Below are positions 1 to 8,006 of a stretch of DNA of 64,000 nucleotides, one piece after another (within the stretch, counting starts at the first letter, position 1; each line of letters starts with the position of its first letter). Where the stretch lies: positions 1-64,000 of the forward strand of contig NZ_JAAIXZ010000032.1 in NCBI RefSeq assembly GCF_010894435.1, read 5' to 3'. The stretch is from Pyxidicoccus trucidator (GTDB lineage Bacteria > Myxococcota > Myxococcia > Myxococcales > Myxococcaceae). The notes below the pieces were generated by a model that saw only the letters and a program-made list of their open reading frames with translations, searched no databases and was not told where the DNA came from. The position numbers and the translations under genes were made by a program.

Positions 1-1181
1 GCTTCCTGGAGGGAGACCCGGACCGGCCGCTGGTGGCGGGGGCCGTCTACAACGGCACGAATACGGTGCCGTACGCGCTGCCGGACGAGAAGACGAAGTC
101 CACGCGCAAGAGCGCCTCCAGCCTGGGTAGCAACGGCTTCAACGAGGTGCGGATTGAGGACTCTGCGGGCGAGGAGGAGGTCTTCACCCACGCGCAGAAG
201 GACGAGGATCTGCTCACGGAGAATGACAAGGACCAGCTGGTGCGCGCGTACGAGGACCTGCTGGTGAAGAAGGACCGCAAGCGCACGGTGGAGGGGAACC
301 AGGAGCTGCGCGTCGAGATGGACGACGTGGGCGTGGTGGAGGGGAACCAGACGCTGCTGGTGCAGAAGAACCGGGACACCACGACGAAGGGCAGCCACGA
401 CGAGGCCGTCGAGGGCAACCAGTCGATGACGGTGAGCAAGAACATCACCAGCTTCATCTCCCAGGGGGCGATGGAGAACGTGACGCTGGCGAAGGCCACC
501 ACCATTGGCGGGGCCTACAGCGTCAACGTGGCGCTGGCCTTGAACGAGGCCACGGGCGGGGCGAGGGGTCTTGAAATCGGTGCTTTGCACAGCGAGTGGG
601 TCGGCATGTCGCGTCAGGAGACGGTTGCTAAGGACAAGCAGGCCAAGGTGAACGGGGACTGGCAGGCGGATGTGGGCGCGGGCGTGTCCATCACCATAGG
701 CAAGGACCTGAAGGAAGACGTTGGCAGTAAGACGCACTTGGGCGTCAAGGAGGGCGCTGCATGGCTCGCCAATAAGTTCGAGCTCAAAGCGGACGCGCTG
801 TCGCTGGTTGTCAACGACCAACTGATTCTTCGTGTCGAGAAGTCCGGTAAGGTCCAACTCAATGCGAAGAAGCTCACGCTGGATGGCTCTGACATCAAGT
901 TCAAGGGCGCAAAGGTCCAGAAACTCGCGGCTGGATCGGTACCGGGCAAGTCCATCAAGGTCGAGGAAGCCGCGAAACTCTCCGAGGTAGATCCCATCTA
1001 TTCTTCCGGGGCCAGTCTGAGCTTGGCAGTGGAGGACTCTGGTGCGCCCCTGGCTTTCTGTCCGTACGAAATTGTCAGCAAGGACGGAGAGGTCCTCGCT
1101 CGCGGCCTTACCGACAAAGACGGCAAGACAATACCTATTCAGGTGGATGAGGACAAAGAGGTTTCATTGAGGCTTCTGTGA
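1..1181 (+). CDS. vgrG: VgrG type VI secretion tip protein, 3' part only
   Basis: The frame is open from the window edge, so the N-terminal gp27/gp5-like part lies outside. The first visible residues (GDPDRPLVAGAVYN, then YALPDEKTKSTRKS) match the conserved gp5/OB-fold junction of VgrG spike proteins, which cap the Hcp tube of the type VI secretion system. A long beta-repeat stretch rich in VEGNQ and VQKN-type turns follows and would form the trimeric needle. The last 60 residues (from about 1000), with CPYEIVSKDGEV and GLTDKDGK, look like a transthyretin-type carrier domain; such extensions bind effectors in some known VgrGs. Base composition becomes AT-richer towards the 3' end and into the next gene, suggesting an exchangeable tip and cargo. 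The VgrG call is firm; the carrier role is inferred. Confidence 0.9.
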   Translation, partial: FLEGDPDRPLVAGAVYNGTNTVPYALPDEKTKSTRKSASSLGSNGFNEVRIEDSAGEEEVFTHAQKDEDLLTENDKDQLVRAYEDLLVKKDRKRTVEGNQELRVEMDDVGVVEGNQTLLVQKNRDTTTKGSHDEAVEGNQSMTVSKNITSFISQGAMENVTLAKATTIGGAYSVNVALALNEATGGARGLEIGALHSEWVGMSRQETVAKDKQAKVNGDWQADVGAGVSITIGKDLKEDVGSKTHLGVKEGAAWLANKFELKADALSLVVNDQLILRVEKSGKVQLNAKKLTLDGSDIKFKGAKVQKLAAGSVPGKSIKVEEAAKLSEVDPIYSSGASLSLAVEDSGAPLAFCPYEIVSKDGEVLARGLTDKDGKTIPIQVDEDKEVSLRLL

Positions 1182-1292
1182 GCAATCGGCACTTTTCGGG
1201 ACTGCAGGCTGGTTTGCGCAGCAAGTCTTTTTTCAGTGTCTTGCCCTGTTTCAACAACAGGGCTTGTTCCACATTCTGGTTGGGAGGGCCCC

Positions 1293-2135
1293 ATGATTGA
1301 AACAATCATCAAGATTGATGGAACAGACTATGTCTTTAAAACGGATAAGAATAAGACGGTGCTTGACCTGGGGGCAACGCTCAAAGCGAAGCCAACGGAT
1401 GAACCCAAGAAAATCCAGACGCCACGGGTTTGGCTCATCACCACCAAGGAGAAGAAAATTCCCTTGTTTGCGGTGCGTCCAGTCACTAACGAAACGTCCT
1501 TCCGAATCATCACGACGCAACAGCTCTATCAAGAGAAGGTTCAGTGGTTTGAGCCTCTTGCAAATGGCTACCGGAAACTGCTCTGGAGACATCCAGACGG
1601 CCAGAAGCAAGGGACGGAGCCATTCCACGCCTACAAGCATTTCTCCTGGAAGGAGATAGTTTCCTTCGCTATCGAAGACCGATGGCCGATAAGTTTTGTT
1701 CCCGGCGGAACAGGGGATTGGAAGGCTCACTCCAAGGGGGGGGATGGATATTTGCTTGTCAACATGGAGGGGACTCCCTATTGGACCGATGCTGTCGGAC
1801 AGATTCCCTTCTCTGTAGATACGTACAAGTCCAAGCTTGAGTCGATAGGAGTCGTGAATGCGGCTATCTCGCAGACGGTCGTAACTGGCATGAAGTATGG
1901 AGACGGGATTCCTGTCTTTGGCAGTACAGACAATTCCGCAAGTTATGACAACTTCATGGTCTTGAGGGGGGCGCTCTGGGCCGCAGAGAACCATACGGTG
2001 CATCAGGTAATGGTGACCCACGTGAAGATGCCGTATAAAAAGAATGTGGTTCAGTACAAGTTTGTAAACACAGATAAGCTCAAGAACCCTGTCGGAGATG
2101 ATTCTCTGGCAAAGTACGGCATGTGGAAGAAATAG
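1293..2135 (+). CDS. Hypothetical protein, candidate T6SS cargo/effector
   Basis: A 280-residue protein that I cannot assign to a family with certainty. I chose the ATG at 1293 because TGGGAGG lies 6 nt upstream; an earlier in-frame start at 1236 lacks such a site. It begins about 110 bp after vgrG on the same strand and is clearly AT-richer than the chromosome around it (many AAA, TTT and AAT codons). No signal peptide or membrane segment is seen. A central block (PGGTGDWKAH, then GTPYWTDAVGQIPF) weakly recalls polymorphic toxin domains with a GxWDxK...D..GNxxFG pattern, but this is not a confident match. Position directly behind a VgrG carrying a carrier-like tail is what suggests an effector. 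No obvious immunity gene follows; the next gene is a small membrane protein. Confidence 0.7.
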   Translation: MIETIIKIDGTDYVFKTDKNKTVLDLGATLKAKPTDEPKKIQTPRVWLITTKEKKIPLFAVRPVTNETSFRIITTQQLYQEKVQWFEPLANGYRKLLWRHPDGQKQGTEPFHAYKHFSWKEIVSFAIEDRWPISFVPGGTGDWKAHSKGGDGYLLVNMEGTPYWTDAVGQIPFSVDTYKSKLESIGVVNAAISQTVVTGMKYGDGIPVFGSTDNSASYDNFMVLRGALWAAENHTVHQVMVTHVKMPYKKNVVQYKFVNTDKLKNPVGDDSLAKYGMWKK

Positions 2136-2473
2136 GGGACGGCCGGAATGTCCGGGTGCTGAACGAGGATTGAAATGTCGGCCATGGCTGAGCCGTCACG
2201 CCGTACGCGCCGTCCCTGAAGGATGCCTCGTCGGCAGCCGCCTGCTCCACCTGCTCAGTGCTTCAGCGTTCTTCCTGGTTTGCTATGCGAGAGGCCGTTC
2301 CTGCGCAGTTCCGAGTGGTGCCTCTGGGAGCGGGAGTTCGGCAGTTTGGAGGCACCTAAAGTGGATCAGCGATGGCTATTTCGTGTAGCCGACGACCGAC
2401 AGTCAGGCGCACCGGGACCTGCCGGAGTGCGCGTCACCTTGAGCATGGGCTTCGAACCCAAGGCGCGAGAGCT
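2136..2473. other. Gene-poor stretch after the vgrG cargo gene
   Basis: No convincing gene is visible here. Short open frames exist (for example 2223-2477, +) but they are Arg/Pro/Ser-rich, lack ribosome binding sites and resemble no family. A weak hairpin (CCGGA...TCCGG) sits about 15-25 nt after the cargo stop codon. The region probably contains the end of the T6SS transcript and the promoter of the following membrane protein. Confidence 0.4.
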
Positions 2474-2800
2474 GTGAGGTGGGTGCTGGGAGTGGTGGGG
2501 GCGCTGCTCGCGCTCGCCGTCGACGTGATGGCCCTCCCGTTCATGCTGTGGTCCGGGGACAACCCGCTGTTCAAGTTCTTCTTCTACGCGCCGTGGGCCA
2601 TTGGCGTGAGTGTGCTCACCCAGTTGAAGCACAACGGCGCGCCGGTGCCCTCGGGAAGCATAGGCACGCTGTCCACGGACGTGAACATGGCCCTGCTGTT
2701 CCTCAACTGGTTCCTCTACGCCGCGCTCGGCTTCTTCCTCGGGTGGATGATGGGGACGAAGCGGCGCGCCGCGCGGCAGCAGGCTGCCGGGTCGCCGTGA
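2474..2800 (+). CDS. Small membrane protein of unknown function
   Basis: About 108 residues if the GTG at 2474 is used. The open frame extends upstream to 2372, but that part is Arg-rich and unlike protein-coding sequence. Three hydrophobic segments are visible: WVLGVVGALLALAVDVMALP at the N-terminus, FFFYAPWAIGVSVL in the middle and LLFLNWFLYAALGFFLGWMMG near the C-terminus, followed by a basic tail (KRRAARQQ). It is probably an inner-membrane protein. It ends 9 bp before the convergent glycerate kinase gene. Because it follows a candidate T6SS effector on the same strand, an immunity role is conceivable, but the gap of over 300 bp and the return to normal base composition argue against it. 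The start is uncertain. Confidence 0.6.
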   Translation: MRWVLGVVGALLALAVDVMALPFMLWSGDNPLFKFFFYAPWAIGVSVLTQLKHNGAPVPSGSIGTLSTDVNMALLFLNWFLYAALGFFLGWMMGTKRRAARQQAAGSP

Positions 2801-2809
2801 CGGCCCGCG

Positions 2810-3931
2810 CTACCGTCCGCCCTTGAGTCGCGCCGCAGCCCAGCGCGCCGCGGCCTCGCAGAGCAGCTTCGAGGGCGGGTCCTCCGGCCGGGCCTGCGAG
2901 GCGGCCAGCTCCACCACCTCGGTGAAGAGGTCCAGCTCCAGCCCGTCCCGGCGGTCCACGCAGCCGGCGAAGAGCACCACCGGCGTGCCGTGCTCGCGGG
3001 CCAGCCGCGCCAGCCCGCCGGGACCCTTGCCCATGGACGTCTGCCGGTCGAAGCGGCCCTCGCCCGTGAGCACCACGTCCGCCATGAGCACGCGCCGCTC
3101 CAGGCCCAGCGCCCGCGACACCACCTCGTAGCCGGGCACGAGCCTGGCGCCCGCGAGCGACACCAGCCCGAAGCCGAAGCCTCCCGCCGCGCCCGTGCCG
3201 GGCCAGCCCGCCGACTGCGCGCCCATCACCGTCGCCGCATGTGCCAGCGCCGCTTCCAGCTCCGCCACCACCGCCGCGTCCGCGCCCTTCTGCGGGCCGA
3301 AGAGGCGCGCGGCGCCATCCGCTCCCAGCAGGGGCGAGGTGACGTCCGTGGCGCCCAGCAGCTCCACCGTGCCCAGCCGGGGGTGGCGGCTGCTCGCGTC
3401 CACCTGGACGAGCCCGGCGAGCGCCGCGCCTCCCGGGGGCAGCGGCTGGCCCCGCGCGTCCAGGAAGCGGTAGCCCAGCGCGGCCAGCGCGCCGGTGCCG
3501 GCGTCCGTCGTCGCGCTGCCACCCAGGCCGACGATGAGGCGCTCGCAGCCCGAGTCCAGCGCCGCGCGCATCAGCTCGCCCGTGCCGTACGTGGTGGCCA
3601 GGCGCGCGTCGCGCGCCTCGGGGGGAAGCAGCGACAGGCCGGAGGCGGCGGCCATCTCCACCACCGCGGTGCGCCCGTCGTCCAGCAGCGCCCAGCTGGC
3701 CTCCACGGGCGCGCCCAGCGGCCCGCGCACCACCTGCTTGCGGCGCTCGCCGCGAGTGCCTGACAGCAGCGCGTCCACCGTGCCGGGGCCGCCGTCCGCC
3801 AGCGGCGCGACGTCCAGCACCACTTCCGGTGAGGACTCGCGAATGCCCTTCGCCATGGCCTCGGCGGCCTGGGCGGAGGTCAGCGTGCCCTTGAATTCCT
3901 GGGGTGCGACGAGCCAGCGGGGGGAAATCAC
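2810..3931 (-). CDS. Glycerate kinase (GarK/GlxK type)
   Basis: A 373-residue member of glycerate kinase type 1, which phosphorylates glycerate with ATP to feed C2/C3 carbon into glycolysis. Family marks include the N-terminal VAPQEFKGTLTSAQAAEAMAKG, DVAPLADGGPGTVDAL, the glycine-rich LIVGLGGSATTDAGTGALAALG, a GATDVTSPLLG segment and TGEGRFDRQTSMGKGP near the C-terminus. Length is normal for the family. The GTG start at 3931 overlaps the stop of the upstream lipoprotein gene by 4 nt (GTGA), implying translational coupling; an in-frame ATG at 4033 would lie inside that gene and is rejected. In the usual family the second residues of the ADGGEGT motif are Glu; here Pro replaces it (ADGGPGT), a minor oddity. 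Confidence 0.9.
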   Translation of the reverse strand: MISPRWLVAPQEFKGTLTSAQAAEAMAKGIRESSPEVVLDVAPLADGGPGTVDALLSGTRGERRKQVVRGPLGAPVEASWALLDDGRTAVVEMAAASGLSLLPPEARDARLATTYGTGELMRAALDSGCERLIVGLGGSATTDAGTGALAALGYRFLDARGQPLPPGGAALAGLVQVDASSRHPRLGTVELLGATDVTSPLLGADGAARLFGPQKGADAAVVAELEAALAHAATVMGAQSAGWPGTGAAGGFGFGLVSLAGARLVPGYEVVSRALGLERRVLMADVVLTGEGRFDRQTSMGKGPGGLARLAREHGTPVVLFAGCVDRRDGLELDLFTEVVELAASQARPEDPPSKLLCEAAARWAAARLKGGR

Positions 3932-4311
3932 GGCGAGGGTACCGGGGCCTTCCTGGGGGCGTCCGACGACGGGGCGGGAGGCGAGGCGGGGTTCACGTCC
4001 AGTCCACCTTCGGGAAGGGCCAGGGCCTCGCACCGCTCTTCCCGCCCGAGCTGCACGCAGCGCTCGTCCGAGCGGCAGCGGTCTCGACAGGGCAGGGGCA
4101 GGCAGTAGCCCGTCGCCTCATCACACGCGGTGCCCACCGGACAGACGGCGTAGCAGCCTCCCGCGGCGCGCTGCGCGGCGGCGCTGCCCATGGCGAGGCT
4201 GGTGTTGATGAGCGCGTTGACGACGGCCCCATTCGCGCCCCGGCAACCGCCGAGGACGCCGGCCACCGCCACCGCCACGATGAGCCACCGACGCTTCCCT
4301 GCCGCCCTCAT
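3928..4311 (-). CDS. Small Cys-rich lipoprotein
   Basis: A 127-residue protein with a basic N-terminus (MRAAGKRRW), a hydrophobic stretch and a lipobox (VLGGC, lipidated Cys23), so it should be an outer- or inner-membrane lipoprotein. The mature part carries about ten Cys, spaced as in small disulfide-rich modules (GGCYAVCPVGTACDEATGYC, then CRDRCRSDERC), followed by an Ala/Pro/Ser tail. AGGAGA lies upstream of the ATG. Its stop overlaps the glycerate kinase start (GTGA). There is no obvious functional link with that kinase, and I do not recognise the family beyond its myxobacterial flavour. Confidence 0.75.
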   Translation of the reverse strand: MRAAGKRRWLIVAVAVAGVLGGCRGANGAVVNALINTSLAMGSAAAQRAAGGCYAVCPVGTACDEATGYCLPLPCRDRCRSDERCVQLGREERCEALALPEGGLDVNPASPPAPSSDAPRKAPVPSP

Positions 4312-4553
4312 CGTCCTTCGTTCTCCTGCCGAGGTACGGACTCCGGTGTATCACTCCCCCCAGCATCCTGATCCGCGGTTCGACACACTCCTGATACAGG
4401 TATTCCGGGTTTGCTGTATTGCCTGGAGTTCGACCGAGGCATGGGTCATTCGCGCCCGCGTCCGACGCTCGCGATTGCGCTCCCCGCGCGTCCTGCTCAC
4501 ACACTGCTCGTTCATGCGCTGGCGGTGCGGGCAGGCGCACCGCCGAGGCCTCG

Positions 4554-5048
4554 TCACTCCTCTTCCGGCGGCGTGGAGGCGCGGGCCTCGGCGTGCCACT
4601 CGAGCAGGGGACGGGGTGCCTTCAGGGCGGGGGCCACGCGCTGGGAGATGCGCTCCAGGCGCTCCAGCAGCGAGCCCACCGTCTCCGCCGGCTGGCGCGC
4701 GGGGCCGCGGATGCGCTCGCAGAAGAAGGTGCGGCAGCCGAAGGGCCGGTCCGCGTACACCGTGCAGCGCTTGCCCGCCGCGTCCAGGTAGGGGCAGCCC
4801 CCGTCCTCGCGCGGTGGAGGCAGCGGGCGGCCCCGGGCCAGCAGCTCCCACTCCGGCTGCCACAGCCAGGGCTGGCGGCCCGTGGTGGCGAGCTGGCAGC
4901 ACTCGCCGCTGGCGGGACACGAGTAGGGCGCGTACGCCGCGTCGGCCTGGCGGTAGACGGTGCGCACCTCCTTCAGCGCGCGCTCCCGCTCCCGGGTGCC
5001 TCCCGCTGGCGCGTCGTCGTCCTGCTCGTCCCAGTCCCGCGTCGGCAT
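4554..5048 (-). CDS. YkgJ-family cysteine-cluster protein
   Basis: 164 residues with the cysteine arrangement of the YkgJ/CxxCxxCC family, proposed to bind zinc or an iron-sulfur cluster: SCPASGECCQL, then GGCPYLDAAGKRCTVYADRP, then FGCRTFFCERI. The N-terminus is acidic and charged; no signal peptide is seen, so the protein is cytoplasmic. It starts with ATG at 5048, about 50 bp downstream of the rRNA methyltransferase gene on the same strand, with which it could share a transcript. The biochemical role of the family is unknown. Confidence 0.85.
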   Translation of the reverse strand: MPTRDWDEQDDDAPAGGTRERERALKEVRTVYRQADAAYAPYSCPASGECCQLATTGRQPWLWQPEWELLARGRPLPPPREDGGCPYLDAAGKRCTVYADRPFGCRTFFCERIRGPARQPAETVGSLLERLERISQRVAPALKAPRPLLEWHAEARASTPPEEE

Positions 5049-5097
5049 GTCAGCTCGGCTCTCTCGTTTCCTGTGCCAGGGGGCCGGGGCGGCTGCC

Positions 5098-6426
5098 TCA
5101 GAGCACGCGGAGCACGAAGCACTTGAGGTAGCGCGTCTCGCGGAGGTTCAGCAGCACCGGGTGGTCCCTGCCCGCGCCGCGCCGCTCGATGATCTGCACC
5201 CGCCGCTTCGCGTCCGCCGCCGCCGAGGCGAGCATGTCCTCGAAGGCCTGCTCGTCCACGTGGTACGTGCAGCTCGCGCTGATGAGGATGCCGCCGGGCC
5301 GCAACAGCTGCAGGGCCCGGAGGTTGATTTCCTTGTATCCGCGCAGCGCGGCGGCGATGGCGTCCTTGTTCTTCGCGAAGGACGGCGGGTCCAGGACGAT
5401 GGTGTCGAAGTGCTTGCCGTCGTCCACCGCGTCGCGGAGGAAGTCGAAGGCGTTGGCCACCACCACGTCCAGGTTGGAGAGCTTGTTGGAGGCGGCGTTC
5501 TCCCGCAGCTGGGCGGCCGCGGACTCGGAGATTTCAATCGCCGTCACCGTCTTCGCGCGCGTGGCGAGCTGGAGCGCGAAGCCGCCCACGTAGGCGAAGC
5601 AGTCCAGCGCCTCGCCATGGGCGTAGTGCGCCGCCATGACGTGGTTCTCCCGCTGGTCCAGGAAGGCGCCCGTCTTCTGGCCCTCGAGCAGGTCCGCGCG
5701 CATGCGCACGAGGCCCTCGTCGAAGGACACCGGGCCGGGCAGCTCGCCGCGCAGCAGGCCCTTCTCGGGGGTGAGCCCCTCCAGGTTGCGCACGTTCACG
5801 TCCGAGCGGTTGATGATGCCCTTCGGGTGGAACTGCGCCTCCAGCAGGTCCACGAAGAGCGCCTTGCGCTGCTCCGTGGCGGGCACGAGGAACTGGATGC
5901 TGAGGTAGTCGCCGTAGCGGTCCACCACGAGGCCCGGAATCCCGTCCGCCTCGCCGTGGACGAGGCGGTACGTCTTCTCCCCTGGCAGCGCGCGGCGGCG
6001 GAGCTCGTCCGCGGCCAGGAGGCGCTGGCGGAAGAAGTCCTCGTCCACCGCCACGTCCTCGAAGGTGAGCCAGCGCAGCGAAATCTTGGACTGCTTCGAA
6101 TAGAAGGCCTTGCCGAGGAACCAGCCACGGCTGTCGGTGACGCGCACCACCTCGCCACCCGCGAGGCCCGGGTCGCCGTTGAGGTCCGCGCGGTAGATCC
6201 ACGGGTGGCCGGCCTGCCAGCGCTCGACACCGCGGCGGACCAGGGACACCTGGGGGAGGCCGTCGGGGGCGATGTCCGGCGTGGTGCGGTCCGGGGCGAC
6301 CTTCTCCGGACGGCCGTGAGGGCGGCCGCGGCCCTGGGACGGGGAGGAGGGCCTACCACCGCCCTGGGAAGGGGAGGAGGGCCTCCCACCGCGGTGGGGA
6401 TTCGGGGGCTTGGGGGAGGTGGGCAT
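5098..6426 (-). CDS. RlmI-type class I rRNA (cytosine) methyltransferase
   Basis: A 442-residue SAM-dependent methyltransferase of the RlmI/YccW type (in E. coli it methylates C1962 of 23S rRNA). A PUA-like RNA-binding domain begins at VSLVRRGVERWQAGHPWIYR. The Rossmann domain follows with DCFAYVGGFALQLAT (SAM site), TAIEISESAAAQLRENA, and LDPPSFAKNKDAI as the catalytic DPP motif, then a conserved Cys in LISASCTYHVDEQ. The N-terminal 55 residues are a Gly/Pro/Ser/Arg-rich low-complexity tail containing a duplicated GGRPSSPSQG encoded by a tandem DNA repeat. I chose ATG 6426; a longer open frame to 6483 would overlap the divergent gene. The divergent start is only 29 bp away, so the promoters must lie inside one another's 5' regions. 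Confidence 0.88.
   Translation of the reverse strand: MPTSPKPPNPHRGGRPSSPSQGGGRPSSPSQGRGRPHGRPEKVAPDRTTPDIAPDGLPQVSLVRRGVERWQAGHPWIYRADLNGDPGLAGGEVVRVTDSRGWFLGKAFYSKQSKISLRWLTFEDVAVDEDFFRQRLLAADELRRRALPGEKTYRLVHGEADGIPGLVVDRYGDYLSIQFLVPATEQRKALFVDLLEAQFHPKGIINRSDVNVRNLEGLTPEKGLLRGELPGPVSFDEGLVRMRADLLEGQKTGAFLDQRENHVMAAHYAHGEALDCFAYVGGFALQLATRAKTVTAIEISESAAAQLRENAASNKLSNLDVVVANAFDFLRDAVDDGKHFDTIVLDPPSFAKNKDAIAAALRGYKEINLRALQLLRPGGILISASCTYHVDEQAFEDMLASAAADAKRRVQIIERRGAGRDHPVLLNLRETRYLKCFVLRVL
6331..6390. repeat. Tandem 30-bp duplication in the methyltransferase 5' end
   Basis: Two adjacent 30-bp units (6331-6360 and 6361-6390) differ at two positions. On the minus strand each encodes GGRPSSPSQG in the low-complexity N-terminal tail of the RlmI-type protein. 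It is probably a recent in-frame slippage duplication. Confidence 0.8.
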
Positions 6427-6455
6427 GGCGTTCGCGGCGTATACTCGCAACCCGC

Positions 6456-6986
6456 GTGAGATACGAGTTGCTCCTCCAGACAATGACTCCGGGCACGCCC
6501 TACGAGGCGGCGCGGGTGGATGCCCTCCTGGCCGAGCGGCGGGTGGCCGCCCGTCCGGACGGGGTGCGCGTGTGGCACCTCCTGAACGGCGACGTGGAGG
6601 TGGGCGACTTGCGCGAAGGCGGCAAGGTGGTGGCCACCGAGCTGCGCGTGCCGCTGTCGGACCGGCCGGACCTGATGCGCGAGGTGGTGGAGGCCGCGGC
6701 GACCCTGGCCGAGGCGGCCGGGGCGCGACTGGTGGACCCGCAGCTCGGCCGCTCGCTGAGCGCCAGGGATGACGGCGTGGTGGTGGAGCAGTACCTGCGC
6801 ACCGTGCGCTACGCGGCCGACGTGGCCGGCATGCCCGAGGCGATGAGCGCGGGGAGCTACGGGGCGCTGTCCCAGGAGCCGAAGGCGTTCCAGCCGTCGG
6901 GGCGCTTCGTCCTCATCGCCATCGCCGCCTTCTTCTTCCTGTATCTCCTGGTGGACTCGCTGATGGGGCAGCTGAACGGCGAGTAG
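6456..6986 (+). CDS. Tail-anchored hypothetical protein
   Basis: 176 residues starting at a GTG (MRYELLLQTMTPGTPYEAAR). The soluble part has mixed alpha/beta character, including EGGKVVATELRVPLSD and an Ala/Glu-rich helix, and I do not recognise its family. A single hydrophobic segment near the C-terminus (FVLIAIAAFFFLYLLVDSL) followed by a short tail gives a tail-anchored topology with the bulk in the cytoplasm. It is divergent from the methyltransferase gene and is followed 55 bp later by fxsA on the same strand, so the two may be cotranscribed. Confidence 0.7.
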   Translation: MRYELLLQTMTPGTPYEAARVDALLAERRVAARPDGVRVWHLLNGDVEVGDLREGGKVVATELRVPLSDRPDLMREVVEAAATLAEAAGARLVDPQLGRSLSARDDGVVVEQYLRTVRYAADVAGMPEAMSAGSYGALSQEPKAFQPSGRFVLIAIAAFFFLYLLVDSLMGQLNGE

Positions 6987-7041
6987 GCGCCCCGGGCCGG
7001 TTGTCCGGCACGGGTACCCCCCGCCGCGTTAGGTTGGAGGC

Positions 7042-7596
7042 GTGTTCAAGTACCTCCTGCTCGCCTTCACCGTGGTGCCCTTCATCGAGCTGTACCTGCT
7101 CCTGGCCATTGGCCGGGAGGTGGGATTCATGCCCACCCTCGCCATGGTGCTGCTGACGGGGCTGGTCGGTGCCTCGCTTGCCCGGCGAGAGGGCGCGCGG
7201 GTGATGCGGAGCTGGCGCGAGTCCATGGCCCGGGGGCAGGTGCCCGAGGACGGCATCCTCAGCGGGGCGCTGGTGCTGGTGGGCGGCGCGCTGCTCGTCG
7301 CGCCCGGCGTCTTCACGGACGTGGTGGGGCTGCTGCTGTTGATTCCCCCCACGCGCCGCTTCGTGGCCGCGCGGCTGCGGCGCTCGCTGGAGCGCAAGGT
7401 GCGGGAGGGCTCCGTGCGCGTCACCACCGTGGGCTTCGGCGGGTTCGGTGGGTTCCAGGGGACGCGCGGAGACGGGCCGTTCGGTGGCCCGTTCGCTGGA
7501 GGCACCTTCGACGCGGGGCCCGGGACGCCTTCGCGCGAGGGCCGCACGCAGGCCGAGGTGGACGCGGAGTTCACCGAGGACAAGCCGCGGCATTGA
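7042..7596 (+). CDS. fxsA: FxsA family membrane protein
   Basis: 184 residues. The N-terminal 120 match the FxsA family, whose E. coli member affects phage F exclusion when overproduced. Visible hallmarks are the hydrophobic start MFKYLLLAFTVVPFIELYLL, the segment PTLAMVLLTGLVGASLARREG, and GGALLVAPGVFTDVVGLLLL followed by PPTRRF. Three membrane helices are expected, with a cytoplasmic C-terminal tail rich in Gly/Phe (GFGGFGGFQG) and charged residues. The GTG at 7042 sits just after TTGGAGG, an unusually tight spacing, but no other start would preserve the first helix. It converges with the XapX pair. Confidence 0.88.
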   Translation: MFKYLLLAFTVVPFIELYLLLAIGREVGFMPTLAMVLLTGLVGASLARREGARVMRSWRESMARGQVPEDGILSGALVLVGGALLVAPGVFTDVVGLLLLIPPTRRFVAARLRRSLERKVREGSVRVTTVGFGGFGGFQGTRGDGPFGGPFAGGTFDAGPGTPSREGRTQAEVDAEFTEDKPRH

Positions 7597-7623
7597 GGCG
7601 TGCTCGCGGCCGTCTTCCGGACT

Positions 7624-7782
7624 TCAGCGCAGCAGATAGTCGCCAGCCACGAAGCCGACGGTCATCGCCAGGACGAGCAGCGCGCCCTGCAGCTTCGGCG
7701 GCGCCGGCAAGGGGATGTCGAGCAGGCGGCAGCCAGCGCCGATGCCCAGTGCCAGGACGAGTCCTACCATGGCCATCATCAT
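7624..7782 (-). CDS. XapX-domain small membrane protein, downstream copy
   Basis: 52 residues, essentially one XapX domain: two membrane helices around a PLPAPPKLQGALLV turn, with the GIGAGCRLLDIPLPAPP signature. Its ATG (7782) overlaps the stop of the upstream XapX gene by 4 nt (ATGA), implying translational coupling. It is clearly a paralogue of that gene: the same order GIG.GCRWLGIP.PAPP..GALLV occurs in both, suggesting tandem duplication. It is the last gene of the leftward operon. XapX proteins are uncharacterised small membrane proteins. Confidence 0.8.
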   Translation of the reverse strand: MMMAMVGLVLALGIGAGCRLLDIPLPAPPKLQGALLVLAMTVGFVAGDYLLR

Positions 7783-8006
7783 GCGCGCGTCTCCCGGGTC
7801 TCTCCGGTGGGGCCGCCACAGTCGGCGCGGCTGTGGGCAGGACGCTTCGCCAGCACCTGGTCGGCGACCACGTAGCCGCTCGTCATCGCGACCACGAGGA
7901 GCGCACCCACGAGCAGCGGCGGCGCGGGCGCGGGAATGCCCAGCCAGCGGCAGCCAAAGCCGATGCCCAGACCGAGCAACAGGCCAATCAACAGTTTCAG
8001 GTTCAA
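7779..8006 (-). CDS. XapX-domain small membrane protein, upstream copy
   Basis: 75 residues: MNLKLLIGLLLGLGIGFGCRW, then IPAPAPPLLVGALLVVAMTSG, a two-helix XapX domain, plus a polar tail (KRPAHSRADCGG) that the downstream copy lacks. It starts with TTG at 8006, preceded by a strong GGAGGAG, and overlaps the MFS stop by 4 nt (TTGA). This three-gene chain of overlapping starts and stops (MFS, XapX, XapX) shows that the two small proteins are made together with the exporter. They might be accessory membrane subunits, but that is inference. Confidence 0.82.
   Translation of the reverse strand: MNLKLLIGLLLGLGIGFGCRWLGIPAPAPPLLVGALLVVAMTSGYVVADQVLAKRPAHSRADCGGPTGETRETRA

Noticed and set aside
2223-2477. 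Possible small immunity gene after the T6SS cargo gene
   Set aside because: No ribosome binding site, Pro/Arg/Ser-rich sequence and no hydrophobic or folded character; not supported as a gene.
4960-6459. 499-codon open frame on the + strand
   Set aside because: Antisense to the RlmI-type methyltransferase, whose motifs are complete.
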